Source: Dokdonella fugitiva (GTDB lineage: Bacteria; Pseudomonadota; Gammaproteobacteria; Xanthomonadales; Rhodanobacteraceae). Taken from it: DNA of 64,000 bases. The position numbers and the translations under genes were made by a program. The DNA lies in the NCBI RefSeq assembly GCF_004342425.1, contig NZ_SLWQ01000004.1:62001-126000 (forward strand). The letters are read 5' to 3'. Under the pieces are notes generated by a model. It did no database searches and was not told the origin of the DNA. It was given only the letters and a program-made list of their open reading frames with translations. Below, piece by piece: positions 9,145-17,694 of the stretch (positions are counted from its first letter, which is position 1; every line of letters begins with the position of its first letter).

Positions 9145-9777
9145 ATGGCACGCCAGACGCGCGAGCGCATCCTCGAAACCAGCCTCGCGATGTTCAACGC
9201 GCAGGGCGAGCCGAACGTCACGACGAACCACATCGCGGACGAACTCGGCATCAGCCCGGGCAACCTCTACTACCACTTCCGCAGCAAGGACGACATCGTC
9301 GAGCACCTGTTCGCGCGCTACGAGGCGCGCATCGGTGACGCGCTCGCACTGCCCGGCGACCGCGCACCGGACCTCGAGGACATCTGGCTGCAGCTGCATC
9401 TCGTGTTCGAGTCGCTATGGGACTACCGCTTCCTCTATCGCGACCTCGTCGACATCCTCGCCCGCAATCGCAAGCTCAAGCTGCGCTTCGCGCGCATCAT
9501 GAACCGCGCCGGCGCGAGCGCGACGGACCTGCTGCGCGGCCTCGTGCGCGCGGGCGTGATGCGCGCGAGCGCGGACGAGATCCACGCGCTGGCCGAGAAC
9601 GTCCTGCTGGTCGCGACGTTCTGGATGAGTTTCGATGCCGTGCGCGGCGGCAAACCCGTCGTCGACGTCGCCGACCTCAGCCGCGGCATCCACCGCGTGA
9701 TGATGCTGATCGCGCCGTTCCTGCGCGACGCGGAGCGCTATCACCTCAACACGCTCGCGGCGACCTACGTGCGCTGA
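9145..9777 (+). CDS. TetR/AcrR family transcriptional regulator
   Basis: 210-residue regulator. The N-terminal helix-turn-helix is clear: RERILETSLAMFNAQG, then VTTNHIADELGISPGNLYYHF at about 27-47. The C-terminal ligand-binding part is helical (RDLVDILARNRKLKLRFARI). The ligand is unknown; the neighbours (acyl-CoA-binding protein, acyl-CoA reductase-like enzyme, phasin) make an acyl-CoA or fatty acid signal plausible. Its last 13 bases overlap the 3' end of the convergent zeta-type toxin gene. Confidence 0.88.
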   Translation: MARQTRERILETSLAMFNAQGEPNVTTNHIADELGISPGNLYYHFRSKDDIVEHLFARYEARIGDALALPGDRAPDLEDIWLQLHLVFESLWDYRFLYRDLVDILARNRKLKLRFARIMNRAGASATDLLRGLVRAGVMRASADEIHALAENVLLVATFWMSFDAVRGGKPVVDVADLSRGIHRVMMLIAPFLRDAERYHLNTLAATYVR

Positions 9778-10419
9778 ATGCGCTCGGTCGGCATCGCCGG
9801 TTGACGATTGGGGAGATGGTCAGGCGGTGCGAGAATCTCGAGAACACTCGGTATTGCATGTGGGTCGATGATGACCACGCCATCCTCTTTCTCGCCGATC
9901 AACTTGGGCTCCGCACCCGAGTTGTCGTAGATCCACGCCCGGTCAGCCGCATCGAGGAACCATGACAATTGTTCGAGCGAACGGCCGTAGCGCTCGATGA
10001 TCTTGTCTTCAGGCACGGCGTGACCCCCTTTGGCCACACGAAGCCTTACGCGCTCGACATTCCGTTGCGGTGTGTCGAGCACGACGTAAATCAGCCCTAC
10101 CTCAAAGCCTTTTTCCTTCGCAAGGCTCACGAGTCGGCGATATTTGGGCGTGGACAGCACCGTCTCGACACCGACGGACTGATGCGCTTCGATCGATGCT
10201 TCAAGCCATGCTTCGATACGTATCACCGCCGCAAGGTTTGCATCAGGCAAGGGGTGATGCTCGACGTCTCGAATCCGCGCCGCCAGCAGGTCCGGATTGA
10301 TGATCCAGACCGATCGACCGACGTGCTCGATGCTTGCCGGAGTAGATGCTGCTTTTGCCGGAGCCGTTCGGGCCGGCGATGATCAGGAACAGCGGCGAGT
10401 CAGCGTTTTGCGGGCGCAC
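9765..10419 (-). pseudogene. Zeta-type toxin kinase, frameshifted after the P-loop
   Basis: Reading on the minus strand from a GTG at 10419 gives a P-loop NTPase start, LFLIIAGPNGSGKSSIY (Walker lysine near residue 22). The frame then runs to a stop at 10243. The rest of a zeta-toxin-like kinase continues in the next frame: GRSVWIINPDLLAARIRDVE, then EAWLEASIEAHQSVGVETVLS, then LIYVVLDTPQRNVERVRLRV, ending at 9765. Skipping one base near 10341 (just after SSIY) joins both parts into about 217 residues, the usual family length. Zeta-like kinases phosphorylate UDP-N-acetylglucosamine or related substrates. It is a broken gene, a sequencing error or, less likely, programmed frameshifting. The partner gene overlaps its start by 20 bases. 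Confidence 0.75.
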
Positions 10420-10627
10420 GATCCGTAGTGCCGACGACGGCCTTGTTTTCCCGGCGCGCCTTGCTCACGTTCGTCGCAAAGACGTTGCGCAGGTCCGCGC
10501 CGAAAGTGCTGCGCCCCGAATCGAGCGCGCGCACCGTGACCAGCTGACCTTCCGGCCCTCTGACGCGCTTGACCTTGGCCGATGCGCCTTTGCCTCGGGG
10601 CCTGAGGAGCTTGACGACGACTTTCAC
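10400..10627 (-). CDS. Small basic protein, candidate antitoxin of the zeta-type kinase
   Basis: 75-residue, Lys/Arg-rich protein (MKVVVKLLRPRGKGASAKVK, ending in ENKAVVGTTDRAPAKR). It starts at GTG 10627 with an excellent AGGAGG seven bases upstream. I do not recognise a named family. Its size, the 20-base overlap with the start of the zeta-type kinase gene and the shared strand fit an antitoxin or partner in a toxin-antitoxin operon, but this is inferred from position only. Confidence 0.55.
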   Translation of the reverse strand: MKVVVKLLRPRGKGASAKVKRVRGPEGQLVTVRALDSGRSTFGADLRNVFATNVSKARRENKAVVGTTDRAPAKR

Positions 10628-10685
10628 GATCGATCCTCCTTTTGCACCGCAACTCTATCGAATTTCATCGGACGTTGCAGATCGC

Positions 10686-11438
10686 CTAGCGGCCGGGGCG
10701 GATCTGCTGGCGCTCCTGCTGGCGATCCCACGCACGCAGTTCGTCGCGGATGTGCGCGATGCGCTGCCGGCCGAGTGCGTTGCGGCCTTCGTCGAGCACC
10801 TGCGCGTCGAGCAGTTCGGCGAGGCGCTGCGCGGTCGGCAGCAGCATCTCCCACGCGTCCAGCGCGGGCAACGGGCCCGGCAGGGTCATGAACAGGGTGA
10901 CGCCCGGAGTGCTCACTTCGTCGAGGCGCGCCATGTCGAAGTGTCCGGGCTTGACCATGTTGGCCATGCTGAACACCGGGCCATCGGCCTTCTTGCCGAG
11001 CACGAGGCGGTGGAAGATGCCCATGTCCCCGAATTCGAGCCCCGCCTTCTCGGCGGCGACGACGATGTCGGGACCTGCCAGTGGCTCGTGGGTGCGCGAG
11101 GCGACGAACAGGGTGACGATGCGCTCGATCGGACGATCCGGGCGCGCGCCGATGCTCGGCCGCGACGGCGCCGGGCGCGCGTCCCCGTCACGCCCGCCGA
11201 CGGCGGCGCCCAGCCGCTCGAGCTCGCCGGCGAGCGAAACGTCGAGCTCGCCCTGGGCCGGCGTCGCATCGACGTCGCCGAACGTCGGCTCGACGCGTTC
11301 GGCGTCGAACCCCGGGCGCCGTTGCGACCGCCGCTCGCCCTGCTCCGGCTTCTTCGGCCTGCCGAACAGGTAGATCAGCAGCAACACGATCGCGCCGATG
11401 ATGATCAGCGGGATGCCGACGCTCGCGTTCCATTCCAT
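10686..11438 (-). CDS. zipA: Cell division protein ZipA
   Basis: 250-residue inner-membrane protein that tethers FtsZ to the membrane. An N-terminal membrane segment (VGIPLIIIGAIVLLLIYLF, about 7-25) leads to a charged Pro/Arg-rich linker (about 27-115) and a C-terminal FtsZ-binding ZipA domain (RIVTLFVASRTHEPLAG onward, with FHRLVLGKKADGPVFSMANMVKPG). The start at 11438 has GGAGG upstream. It lies 34 nt downstream of smc, as in Pseudomonas and other gammaproteobacteria. There ligA normally follows zipA; here the toxin-antitoxin-like pair does. Confidence 0.92.
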   Translation of the reverse strand: MEWNASVGIPLIIIGAIVLLLIYLFGRPKKPEQGERRSQRRPGFDAERVEPTFGDVDATPAQGELDVSLAGELERLGAAVGGRDGDARPAPSRPSIGARPDRPIERIVTLFVASRTHEPLAGPDIVVAAEKAGLEFGDMGIFHRLVLGKKADGPVFSMANMVKPGHFDMARLDEVSTPGVTLFMTLPGPLPALDAWEMLLPTAQRLAELLDAQVLDEGRNALGRQRIAHIRDELRAWDRQQERQQIRPGR

Positions 11439-11472
11439 CTTGCTCGCCTCCGCGTGGAACCGGACGGCCCGC

Positions 11473-14400
11473 TCAGGCCGCGCCCGCGAGTTTAGCCGCT
11501 TCGGCGAGATCGACCTGCACGAGGCGCGACACGCCCGGTTCACGCATCGTCACGCCGCACAGCTGCTTCGCCGCTTCCATCGTCGCCTTGTTGTGGGTGA
11601 CGAAGATGAACTGCACCTGTTCACTCATCTCCGCGACCAGCGACGAGAAGCGGCCGACGTTCGCTTCGTCGAGCGGGGCATCGACCTCGTCGAGCAGGCA
11701 GAACGGCGCCGGATTCAGGCGGAAGATCGCGAACACGAGCGAGACCGCGGTCAGCGCCTTCTCGCCGCCCGAAAGCAGCGAGATCGAACTCACGCGCTTG
11801 CCCGGCGGACGCGCCATGATCGAGACACCCGTCGACAGCAGGTCCTCGCCGGTGAGTTCGAGGTAGGCGTGACCGCCGCCGAACAGGCGCGGGAAGAGTT
11901 CCTGCACGCCGGTGTTGACGCGGTCGAACGTCTCCTTGAAGCGCGCACGCGTCTCCTTGTCGATCTTGCGGATCGCCCCTTCGAGCGTTTCGAGCGCGGT
12001 GCCGAGGTCGGTGAGCTGCGCATCGAGGTAGGTCTTGCGCTGCGACTGCTCCTCGTATTCCTGGATCGCGGCCAGATTGACCGGTTCGAGGCGGCGGATC
12101 TTCTGTTCGAGCTCGCCGAGTTCGGCCTGCCACTGGGCCGCGTCGGCCTCGCCCGGCAGGGTCGCGATGAGCGCCTCGTAGTCGAAGCCTGCTTCGGCGA
12201 TCGCGCCCGCGAGCGCCTGCGCGCGAAGGCGGTGTTCCTGCTCGCGCAGGCGCAGTTGCGCCACTTCCTCGCGCTGTTCGGCGAGGCCGGCCTCGAAGCG
12301 ATGGCGTTCCTGCTCGAGGCGACGCAGTTCGGCTTCCTGTTCCTGCTGCGCCTGCCGCGCCTCGACCATCTGCCGGTCGACCAGCAGGCGCTGGTTGAGG
12401 TAGGTCTGGCGCTCCTCCTCGAGCCCGGCGAGCGGGTCGTTGCTCGACGCGAGCTGCATCGCGATCTCGCCGCGGCGCGCCTCGAGCTGGGCGAGCTGGC
12501 CATGCATGCGTTGCAGCGACTGCTCCAGCGCGGCCGCGGCCGTGCGTCGCGATTCGGTCGACAGTGCCGCCTGGTGAGCAGCATCGCGCGCCTCGCGCGC
12601 GTTCATGCGCGCTTCCTCGCGCGCTTCGAGCAGCTTGCGGCGTTCGCCGTCGAGGGCCTGGCGGCGCTGTTCGAGCTCGCCCATGTGCGCGATCGCGGTC
12701 TCCAGGCGACCGCGCGCCTCGCGCGCCTGCTCGCGATCGGCGTCGAGCTTGGCGACGACCTCCTCGAGCTCGCGCGCGACGCGGTCGAGGCGTTCGCGCG
12801 CGCTGTCGATGCGGCCGCGCTGGCTCTGCAACTGGCCGCCGACTTCGGCGAGGCGGCGATGCGCGGTGTACAGCTCGCGCTGCGCGTCCTCGCGCGCACG
12901 CTCGGCGTCGATGCGCTCGAGCTTGCCGCGCTCGAGGGCATCGCCGTGCGCGTCGATCTCGGCCTCGAGCGCGGCGATGCGCTCGCCGAGTTCGCGGATT
13001 TCGCGCTCGCGCGCGAGCACGCCGACCTGGGCACCGGCGCCGCGTTGCACGCGCATCGTGCCGTGGCCGAACCATTCGCCGTCGGCCGTCACGATCGACT
13101 CGCCCGCGGCGAGCGTCGGCGCCTGCAGGCGCGCTTCGGCGAGCGAGGCGGCGGTGCGCACGCGTGCGAGCAATGCGCGCGCGGCCGCCGGGCCGCGCAC
13201 GTGCGCAGCGAGCGTCCCGGCCGCCGCCGCGACACCGTCTTCGCGCGCGGCGAGGAGCGCCACGTCGGCGTCGCGCAGCGCGCCGAGTTCGTCGGCGAGT
13301 GCGGCCGGGTCGTCGACGAGCACCGCTTCGAGCCAGCCGTCGAGCACGGTTTCCACCGCGCGCTCCCAGCCCGCATCGACCTGCAGCACTTCGCCGAGGC
13401 GGCGCGCCTGGCCGAGGCCGAGGGCGTCGAGCCAGTTCTTCGCCGCGCCGCCCTCGCCGAGCGCGGCGTGCTGCAGCGCTTCCAGCGAGCCGAGGCGGCC
13501 GCGCAGCTTCTCGAGTTCGCCGCGCTTGCCGCTCAGCATCGCCTGCGTCGTGCGCTCGAGTTCGAGCGCGGCTTCGGCGGCGTGGCGCCGCTCGTCGAGC
13601 GTCGCGGTGAGCGTCTCGACGTGCTCGCGCAGCACCGCGTGCTCGGTGTCGAGTGCTTCGAGCGCCTGGCCGAGTTCGTCCACGTTCGCCGCCGCGCGCT
13701 CGGCTTCGAGCGCGGCGCGCCGCTGGTCGGCGGCGAGGCACTGCTTGTCGAGGTAGTCCAGGCGCGTGCGCTCGACTTCGGCCGCCTGCCCGGCCTGCGA
13801 CGTCGCCAGCGTGTGCTGGTCCCATTGCGCCTGCCATTCGGACAGCTGCAACTCGCTCGTGCGCAATGCTTCGGCGGCCGCTTCGTCGGCGTCGCGCAGG
13901 GTTTCCAGCTGCGGCGCGGCGTCGGCGAGCAGTGCGCCGAGCTCCTCGAAGCGCCGGCGGTCGGTCTCGATGTGCTCGGCGAGTTCGGCGTGGGCGCGCT
14001 CCGTTTCGTGGCGCGCGCGTTCGAGCTGTTCGGCGAGCTGCTTGCTGTGCTGGATCTGCTGCTCGACGCGCGCGATCTCCGCGCCGACCTTGTACACCTC
14101 GGCCTGCACCGCGTTCATGTGCTCGACCGCGACCGCGTGTTTCTCGCGGCCCGTCTCGAGCGCAGCCTCGGTGTGGCGCTGCTCTGCGAGCTGCTGCTCG
14201 ATCGCGAGTTCGGCCTTGCGCAGCGCGGCCGACTGGCCCTCGACCTCGGCCTGCGCCGCGCGCAGCGAGAGCGCCTTGACCTCGGCTTCCTTCTTCTTCT
14301 GCTCTTCCTTGAGCTGCTGCCAGCGCTCGGCGGTCTTCGCCTGCCGCTTGAGGTGTTCGAGCTGCTTGTCGACCTCGTCGCGCACGTCGCGCACGCGGTC

Positions 14401-14973
14401 GAGGTTCTCGCGCGTGGCCTTGATGCGGCTCTCGGTTTCCTTGCGGCGCTCCTTGTACTTGGAGATGCCGGCGGCTTCCTCGAGGTGGTTGCGCAACTGC
14501 TCGGGATCGGCCTCGACGATCTCGCTGATCATGCCCTGCTCGATGATCGAATAGCTGCGCGGTCCGAGGCCGGTGCCGAGGAACAGGTCGGTGATGTCGC
14601 GCCGGCGACAGCGCACGCCATTGAGGAAATACTGCGACTGGCCGTCGCGGCTGACCACGCGCTTGACCGAGATCTCGTTGTAGTTCGCGTACTCGCCGAC
14701 GATGAGTCCGTCGGAATTGTCGAACAGCAGCTCGACCATCGCGCTGCCGACCGGCTTGCGGCCGTTCGATCCGGAGAAGATCACGTCCGTGAGGGCGTCG
14801 CCGCGCAGACGGCTCGCCGCGCTCTCGCCCATGACCCAGCGGATCGCGTCGATGATGTTGGACTTGCCGCAGCCGTTCGGGCCGACGACGCCGGTCATGT
14901 TGGTCGGCAGGTGCAATGTCGTCGGGTCGACGAACGACTTGAATCCGGCCAGTTTGATCGTAGTCAGACGCAT
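11473..14973 (-). CDS. smc: Chromosome segregation ATPase SMC
   Basis: 1166-residue SMC protein that forms the condensin core with ScpA and ScpB. It has an N-terminal Walker A motif GPNGCGKSN (31-39), a long coiled coil, a globular hinge near 510-650, a second coiled coil, then the ABC signature LSGGEKALTA (from 1067) and Walker B CLLDEVDAPLD (around 1093). Length and domain order are typical. The scpA and scpB genes lie about 1 kb away on the opposite strand, so all condensin parts are encoded together. It is followed by zipA. Confidence 0.97.
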   Translation of the reverse strand: MRLTTIKLAGFKSFVDPTTLHLPTNMTGVVGPNGCGKSNIIDAIRWVMGESAASRLRGDALTDVIFSGSNGRKPVGSAMVELLFDNSDGLIVGEYANYNEISVKRVVSRDGQSQYFLNGVRCRRRDITDLFLGTGLGPRSYSIIEQGMISEIVEADPEQLRNHLEEAAGISKYKERRKETESRIKATRENLDRVRDVRDEVDKQLEHLKRQAKTAERWQQLKEEQKKKEAEVKALSLRAAQAEVEGQSAALRKAELAIEQQLAEQRHTEAALETGREKHAVAVEHMNAVQAEVYKVGAEIARVEQQIQHSKQLAEQLERARHETERAHAELAEHIETDRRRFEELGALLADAAPQLETLRDADEAAAEALRTSELQLSEWQAQWDQHTLATSQAGQAAEVERTRLDYLDKQCLAADQRRAALEAERAAANVDELGQALEALDTEHAVLREHVETLTATLDERRHAAEAALELERTTQAMLSGKRGELEKLRGRLGSLEALQHAALGEGGAAKNWLDALGLGQARRLGEVLQVDAGWERAVETVLDGWLEAVLVDDPAALADELGALRDADVALLAAREDGVAAAAGTLAAHVRGPAAARALLARVRTAASLAEARLQAPTLAAGESIVTADGEWFGHGTMRVQRGAGAQVGVLAREREIRELGERIAALEAEIDAHGDALERGKLERIDAERAREDAQRELYTAHRRLAEVGGQLQSQRGRIDSARERLDRVARELEEVVAKLDADREQAREARGRLETAIAHMGELEQRRQALDGERRKLLEAREEARMNAREARDAAHQAALSTESRRTAAAALEQSLQRMHGQLAQLEARRGEIAMQLASSNDPLAGLEEERQTYLNQRLLVDRQMVEARQAQQEQEAELRRLEQERHRFEAGLAEQREEVAQLRLREQEHRLRAQALAGAIAEAGFDYEALIATLPGEADAAQWQAELGELEQKIRRLEPVNLAAIQEYEEQSQRKTYLDAQLTDLGTALETLEGAIRKIDKETRARFKETFDRVNTGVQELFPRLFGGGHAYLELTGEDLLSTGVSIMARPPGKRVSSISLLSGGEKALTAVSLVFAIFRLNPAPFCLLDEVDAPLDEANVGRFSSLVAEMSEQVQFIFVTHNKATMEAAKQLCGVTMREPGVSRLVQVDLAEAAKLAGAA

Positions 14974-15032
14974 CTAGCGTTCACCTCTGGATCCTTGACG
15001 GGCTCCCCGCCCGCGGACATGCATGTGGCCGC

Positions 15033-15302
15033 TCAGGCTTCGTCCGGCGCGCGCGCGTCGATCGCGAGCGCGTGGATGTCGGTCTGCATGAGTTCGCCGA
15101 GCGCGGCGTAGACCGCGCGATGGCGCGCGAGCGGCGCCTGGCCGCGGAACGCCGCGCTGACCACGCGCACGCGGAAATGCCCGCGGCCGTCGCGTGCGCC
15201 GGCGTGCCCGGCGTGGCGGTGGCTCTCGTCCTCGACCGCGAGCTCGAACGGCGCGAACGCGGCGGCGAGGCGCTCGCGGATCTGCTCGACGCGCGTGCTC
15301 AA
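15033..15302 (-). CDS. BolA family protein
   Basis: 89-residue protein with the BolA fold ([30 protein letters not shown], then [14 protein letters not shown], then [10 protein letters not shown]). Conserved histidines are present in SHRHAGH and near HALAIDA. BolA proteins partner with monothiol glutaredoxins in iron-sulfur and stress pathways. The best start is an unusual TTG at 15302 that overlaps the stop codon of the upstream yciI-like gene (TTGA), suggesting coupled translation. Confidence 0.85.
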   Translation of the reverse strand: MSTRVEQIRERLAAAFAPFELAVEDESHRHAGHAGARDGRGHFRVRVVSAAFRGQAPLARHRAVYAALGELMQTDIHALAIDARAPDEA

Positions 15303-15598
15303 GGCGCCACCTTGCGGAACGGGCGCACGCTGACCTCGGCGTAGACGCCGGCCGCGACGTAGGGGTCGGCGTCCGCCCACGCCCGCGCGGCGGCGAGGTC
15401 GGCGAATTCGGCGATGATCAGGCTGCCGCTGAAGCCGGCAGGGCCGGGGTCCTCGGCATCGATCGCAGGGAACGGTCCGGCCAGCAGCAGCCGCCCTTCT
15501 TCGCGCAGCCGGTTCAGGCGCTCCAGATGGGCCGGACGCACCGAAAGCCGGCGCTCGAGGGAGTCGGGCACGTCGTTGCCGACGATCGCATACCACAT
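15299..15598 (-). CDS. yciI: YciI family protein
   Basis: 99-residue protein of the YciI family: [29 protein letters not shown] with the conserved His, [39 protein letters not shown]. The fold is a ferredoxin-like dimer with a His-Asp pair; the cellular role is uncertain. The start at 15598 matches the family N-terminus. The gene overlaps bolA by 4 nt. Pairing of yciI with bolA and with nearby septation or condensin genes is common in this group. Confidence 0.88.
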   Translation of the reverse strand: MWYAIVGNDVPDSLERRLSVRPAHLERLNRLREEGRLLLAGPFPAIDAEDPGPAGFSGSLIIAEFADLAAARAWADADPYVAAGVYAEVSVRPFRKVAP

Positions 15599-15950
15599 GG
15601 ACGAAGCATCCTGCGCACAAAAGCGTATGGTAGCCGAAGCGTCGCGTGACTCGATGCCGGCGTGCGGCCATCGCGGCATTTGCGCATCGGCGCGTTTCCC
15701 CGTAGTCTAGGGGCGAATCGAGAGGGCGGAGTCCCGCGCGCGCCGACGCGGAGCGTTTTTCCAGCCCCACCTCCCGACCTTTTTAGGATGGCCGACCTCC
15801 GGATCCCCCGGGACCCGGGCGTCCTCGTTGCAGGCTTGCGTGCCGACGGCGGTTTTCGCCCGCGGACGCATGGCCGCACGCCGTGATCGTTGCACGACCC
15901 GCCGCGCCGTGAGGCGCCGGAAGGCGTGGAATCGGGATCATCGATCGAGC
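15599..15950. other. Divergent intergenic region yciI / scpA
   Basis: 352 nt without a convincing gene. It must carry the promoters for the yciI-bolA unit on the minus strand and scpA-scpB-rluB on the plus strand. I see no clear -35/-10 pair, riboswitch or tRNA. Open frames crossing it lack codon or family character. Confidence 0.5.
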
Positions 15951-16865
15951 ATGAACCAGACCGCCGAACAGCCCAGCACAGATCCGCCGGCCAGCACGTT
16001 CCCGCAGGTGCCGCAGCAGCAGGAGATCCCGCTGGCGGTGGTGCGTGGCCAGCCCGTGCTCGAAATCCCGCAGGACCTGTACATCCCGCCGGATGCGCTG
16101 GAGGTGATCCTCGAGGCGTTCGAGGGCCCGCTCGACCTGCTGCTCTACCTGATCCGCCGGCAGAACCTCGACATCCTCGACATACCGATCGCCGAGATCA
16201 CGCGCCAGTACGTCGACTACATCGAGATGATGCGCGAGATGAAGCTCGAACTCGCGGCCGAGTACCTCGTCATGGCCGCGATCCTCGCCGAGATCAAATC
16301 GCGCCTGCTGCTGCCGCGGCCGCCGGCCGAGGAAGGCGTCGAGGAAGACCCGCGCGCCGAACTCGTGCGGCGCCTGCAGGAGTACGAACGATTCAAGAAG
16401 GCGGCCGAGGACATCGACGCGCTGCCGCGGCAGGACCGCGACTTCGTGCCGGCGCACGTCGTCGTCGACGATCGCAACGTGATCCGGCTGCCGCCTCCGG
16501 TCGAGTTGCGCGAACTGCTGCTCGCGCTCAAGGACGTCATGAAGCGGGCCGAGCTGTACGGCCACCATGCGATCCAGCGCGAGGCGCTCAACGTGCGCAG
16601 CCGCATGAGCGACGTGCTGAACGCGCTCGGCGACGGCGAGTTCCACCGCTTCGAGCAGTTGTTCGACGCGACCGAGGGCCGCCGCGGCGTGGTCGTGACG
16701 TTCCTCGCGATGCTCGAACTCGCCAAGGAGCAGCTCATCGAGATCGTGCAGGAAGCCTCGCTCGCGCCGATCTACGTGAAATCGCTCGCGACCGCCGGCG
16801 ACACGGCGGGTGCCGCGGACGTGGCACAGGCGGACGGCGACGAACCGGCGACCCTCGCATCCTGA
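15951..16865 (+). CDS. scpA: Segregation and condensation protein A
   Basis: 304-residue kleisin subunit of the SMC complex. After a 40-residue Gln/Pro-rich leader comes the N-terminal domain that binds the SMC neck (LEAFEGPLDLLLYLIRRQNLDILDIPI, about 59-85), then LAAEYLVMAAILAEIKSRLLLP, a linker, and a C-terminal winged-helix part (LFDATEGRRGVVVTFLAMLELAKEQ) that contacts the SMC head. The ATG at 15951 gives the most compact start; the frame is open upstream. It is followed by scpB after 61 nt. Confidence 0.93.
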   Translation: MNQTAEQPSTDPPASTFPQVPQQQEIPLAVVRGQPVLEIPQDLYIPPDALEVILEAFEGPLDLLLYLIRRQNLDILDIPIAEITRQYVDYIEMMREMKLELAAEYLVMAAILAEIKSRLLLPRPPAEEGVEEDPRAELVRRLQEYERFKKAAEDIDALPRQDRDFVPAHVVVDDRNVIRLPPPVELRELLLALKDVMKRAELYGHHAIQREALNVRSRMSDVLNALGDGEFHRFEQLFDATEGRRGVVVTFLAMLELAKEQLIEIVQEASLAPIYVKSLATAGDTAGAADVAQADGDEPATLAS

Positions 16866-16926
16866 GGCCACGCCGACCCCGGCGGTCGAAGGCGACCGCA
16901 TCCGACAGGCAAACGAATCCCCACTG

Positions 16927-17694
16927 ATGGAACCGCAGCTGATCAAACGCATCATCGAGGCCGCCCTGCTCGCCTCCGCGCAGCCGTTGTCGCTGCCGCA
17001 ACTGTCGGGCCTGTTCGACGAATTCGAGATGCCTACGCACGAGGACCTGGCCAAGGCGGTCGAAGAGCTCAAGGCCGACGCCGAAGGACGCGGCATCGAA
17101 CTCGTCGAGGTCGCCTCCGGATTCCGCTACCAGGTGCGCACGGAGGTGCACGCGTACGTCTGCCGCCTGTGGACCGAGCGCCAGACGCGCTATTCGCGCG
17201 CATTGCTCGAAACGCTCTCGCTGATCGCCTACCGCCAGCCGATCACGCGCGCGGAAATCGAGCAGATCCGCGGCGTCGCCGTGTCGACCAACATCATCCG
17301 CACGCTCGAGGAACGCGAGTGGGTGCGCGTGGTCGGCTACCGCGACCTGCCCGGCAAGCCCGCGCTGTTCGGCACGACCAAGCAGTTCCTCGACTACTTC
17401 AACCTGAAGTCGCTCGACGAGTTGCCGCCGCTCGGCGAGATCCGCGACATCGAGGACCTCGACCCGCAACTGGCGCTCGACGAGCCGGGCACGGTCATCG
17501 CCGCGCAGGTCACGCTCGACGTCGCGGACGACGCGGTTGCCGCCGGAGAAGACGCGGCCGAACCGCCCGCGGACGATGCATCCACCACCGAAGTCGCCGA
17601 CGCCGAGCGCGCGAGCGACCCCGCCCCCACCGACGAACGCGAAGCGCCGACCAACGGCGACGCACACGAAGACACCCCGGAATCCATCGCATGA
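16927..17694 (+). CDS. scpB: Segregation and condensation protein B
   Basis: 255-residue ScpB, which dimerises on the kleisin ScpA. Two winged-helix domains are visible (LIKRIIEAALLASAQPLSLPQL near 4-25, and YSRALLETLSLIAYRQPITRAEIEQIRGV near 92-120, followed by GYRDLPGKPALFGTT). The C-terminal 70 residues are acidic and low in complexity (DAVAAGEDAAEPPADD). The stop overlaps the start of rluB (ATGA), so the two are translationally coupled. Confidence 0.95.
   Translation: MEPQLIKRIIEAALLASAQPLSLPQLSGLFDEFEMPTHEDLAKAVEELKADAEGRGIELVEVASGFRYQVRTEVHAYVCRLWTERQTRYSRALLETLSLIAYRQPITRAEIEQIRGVAVSTNIIRTLEEREWVRVVGYRDLPGKPALFGTTKQFLDYFNLKSLDELPPLGEIRDIEDLDPQLALDEPGTVIAAQVTLDVADDAVAAGEDAAEPPADDASTTEVADAERASDPAPTDEREAPTNGDAHEDTPESIA

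Noticed and set aside
8619..9263. Extension of the reductase gene to 9263
   Set aside because: The added residues overlap the ACBP gene, have no Rossmann character, and the MTYFVTGATGF start fits the family.
11398..15111. A 3.7-kb open frame on the plus strand opposite smc
   Set aside because: It is the antisense shadow of the smc coding sequence, Leu/Arg/Ala-rich with no family motif. High-GC genomes give such frames.
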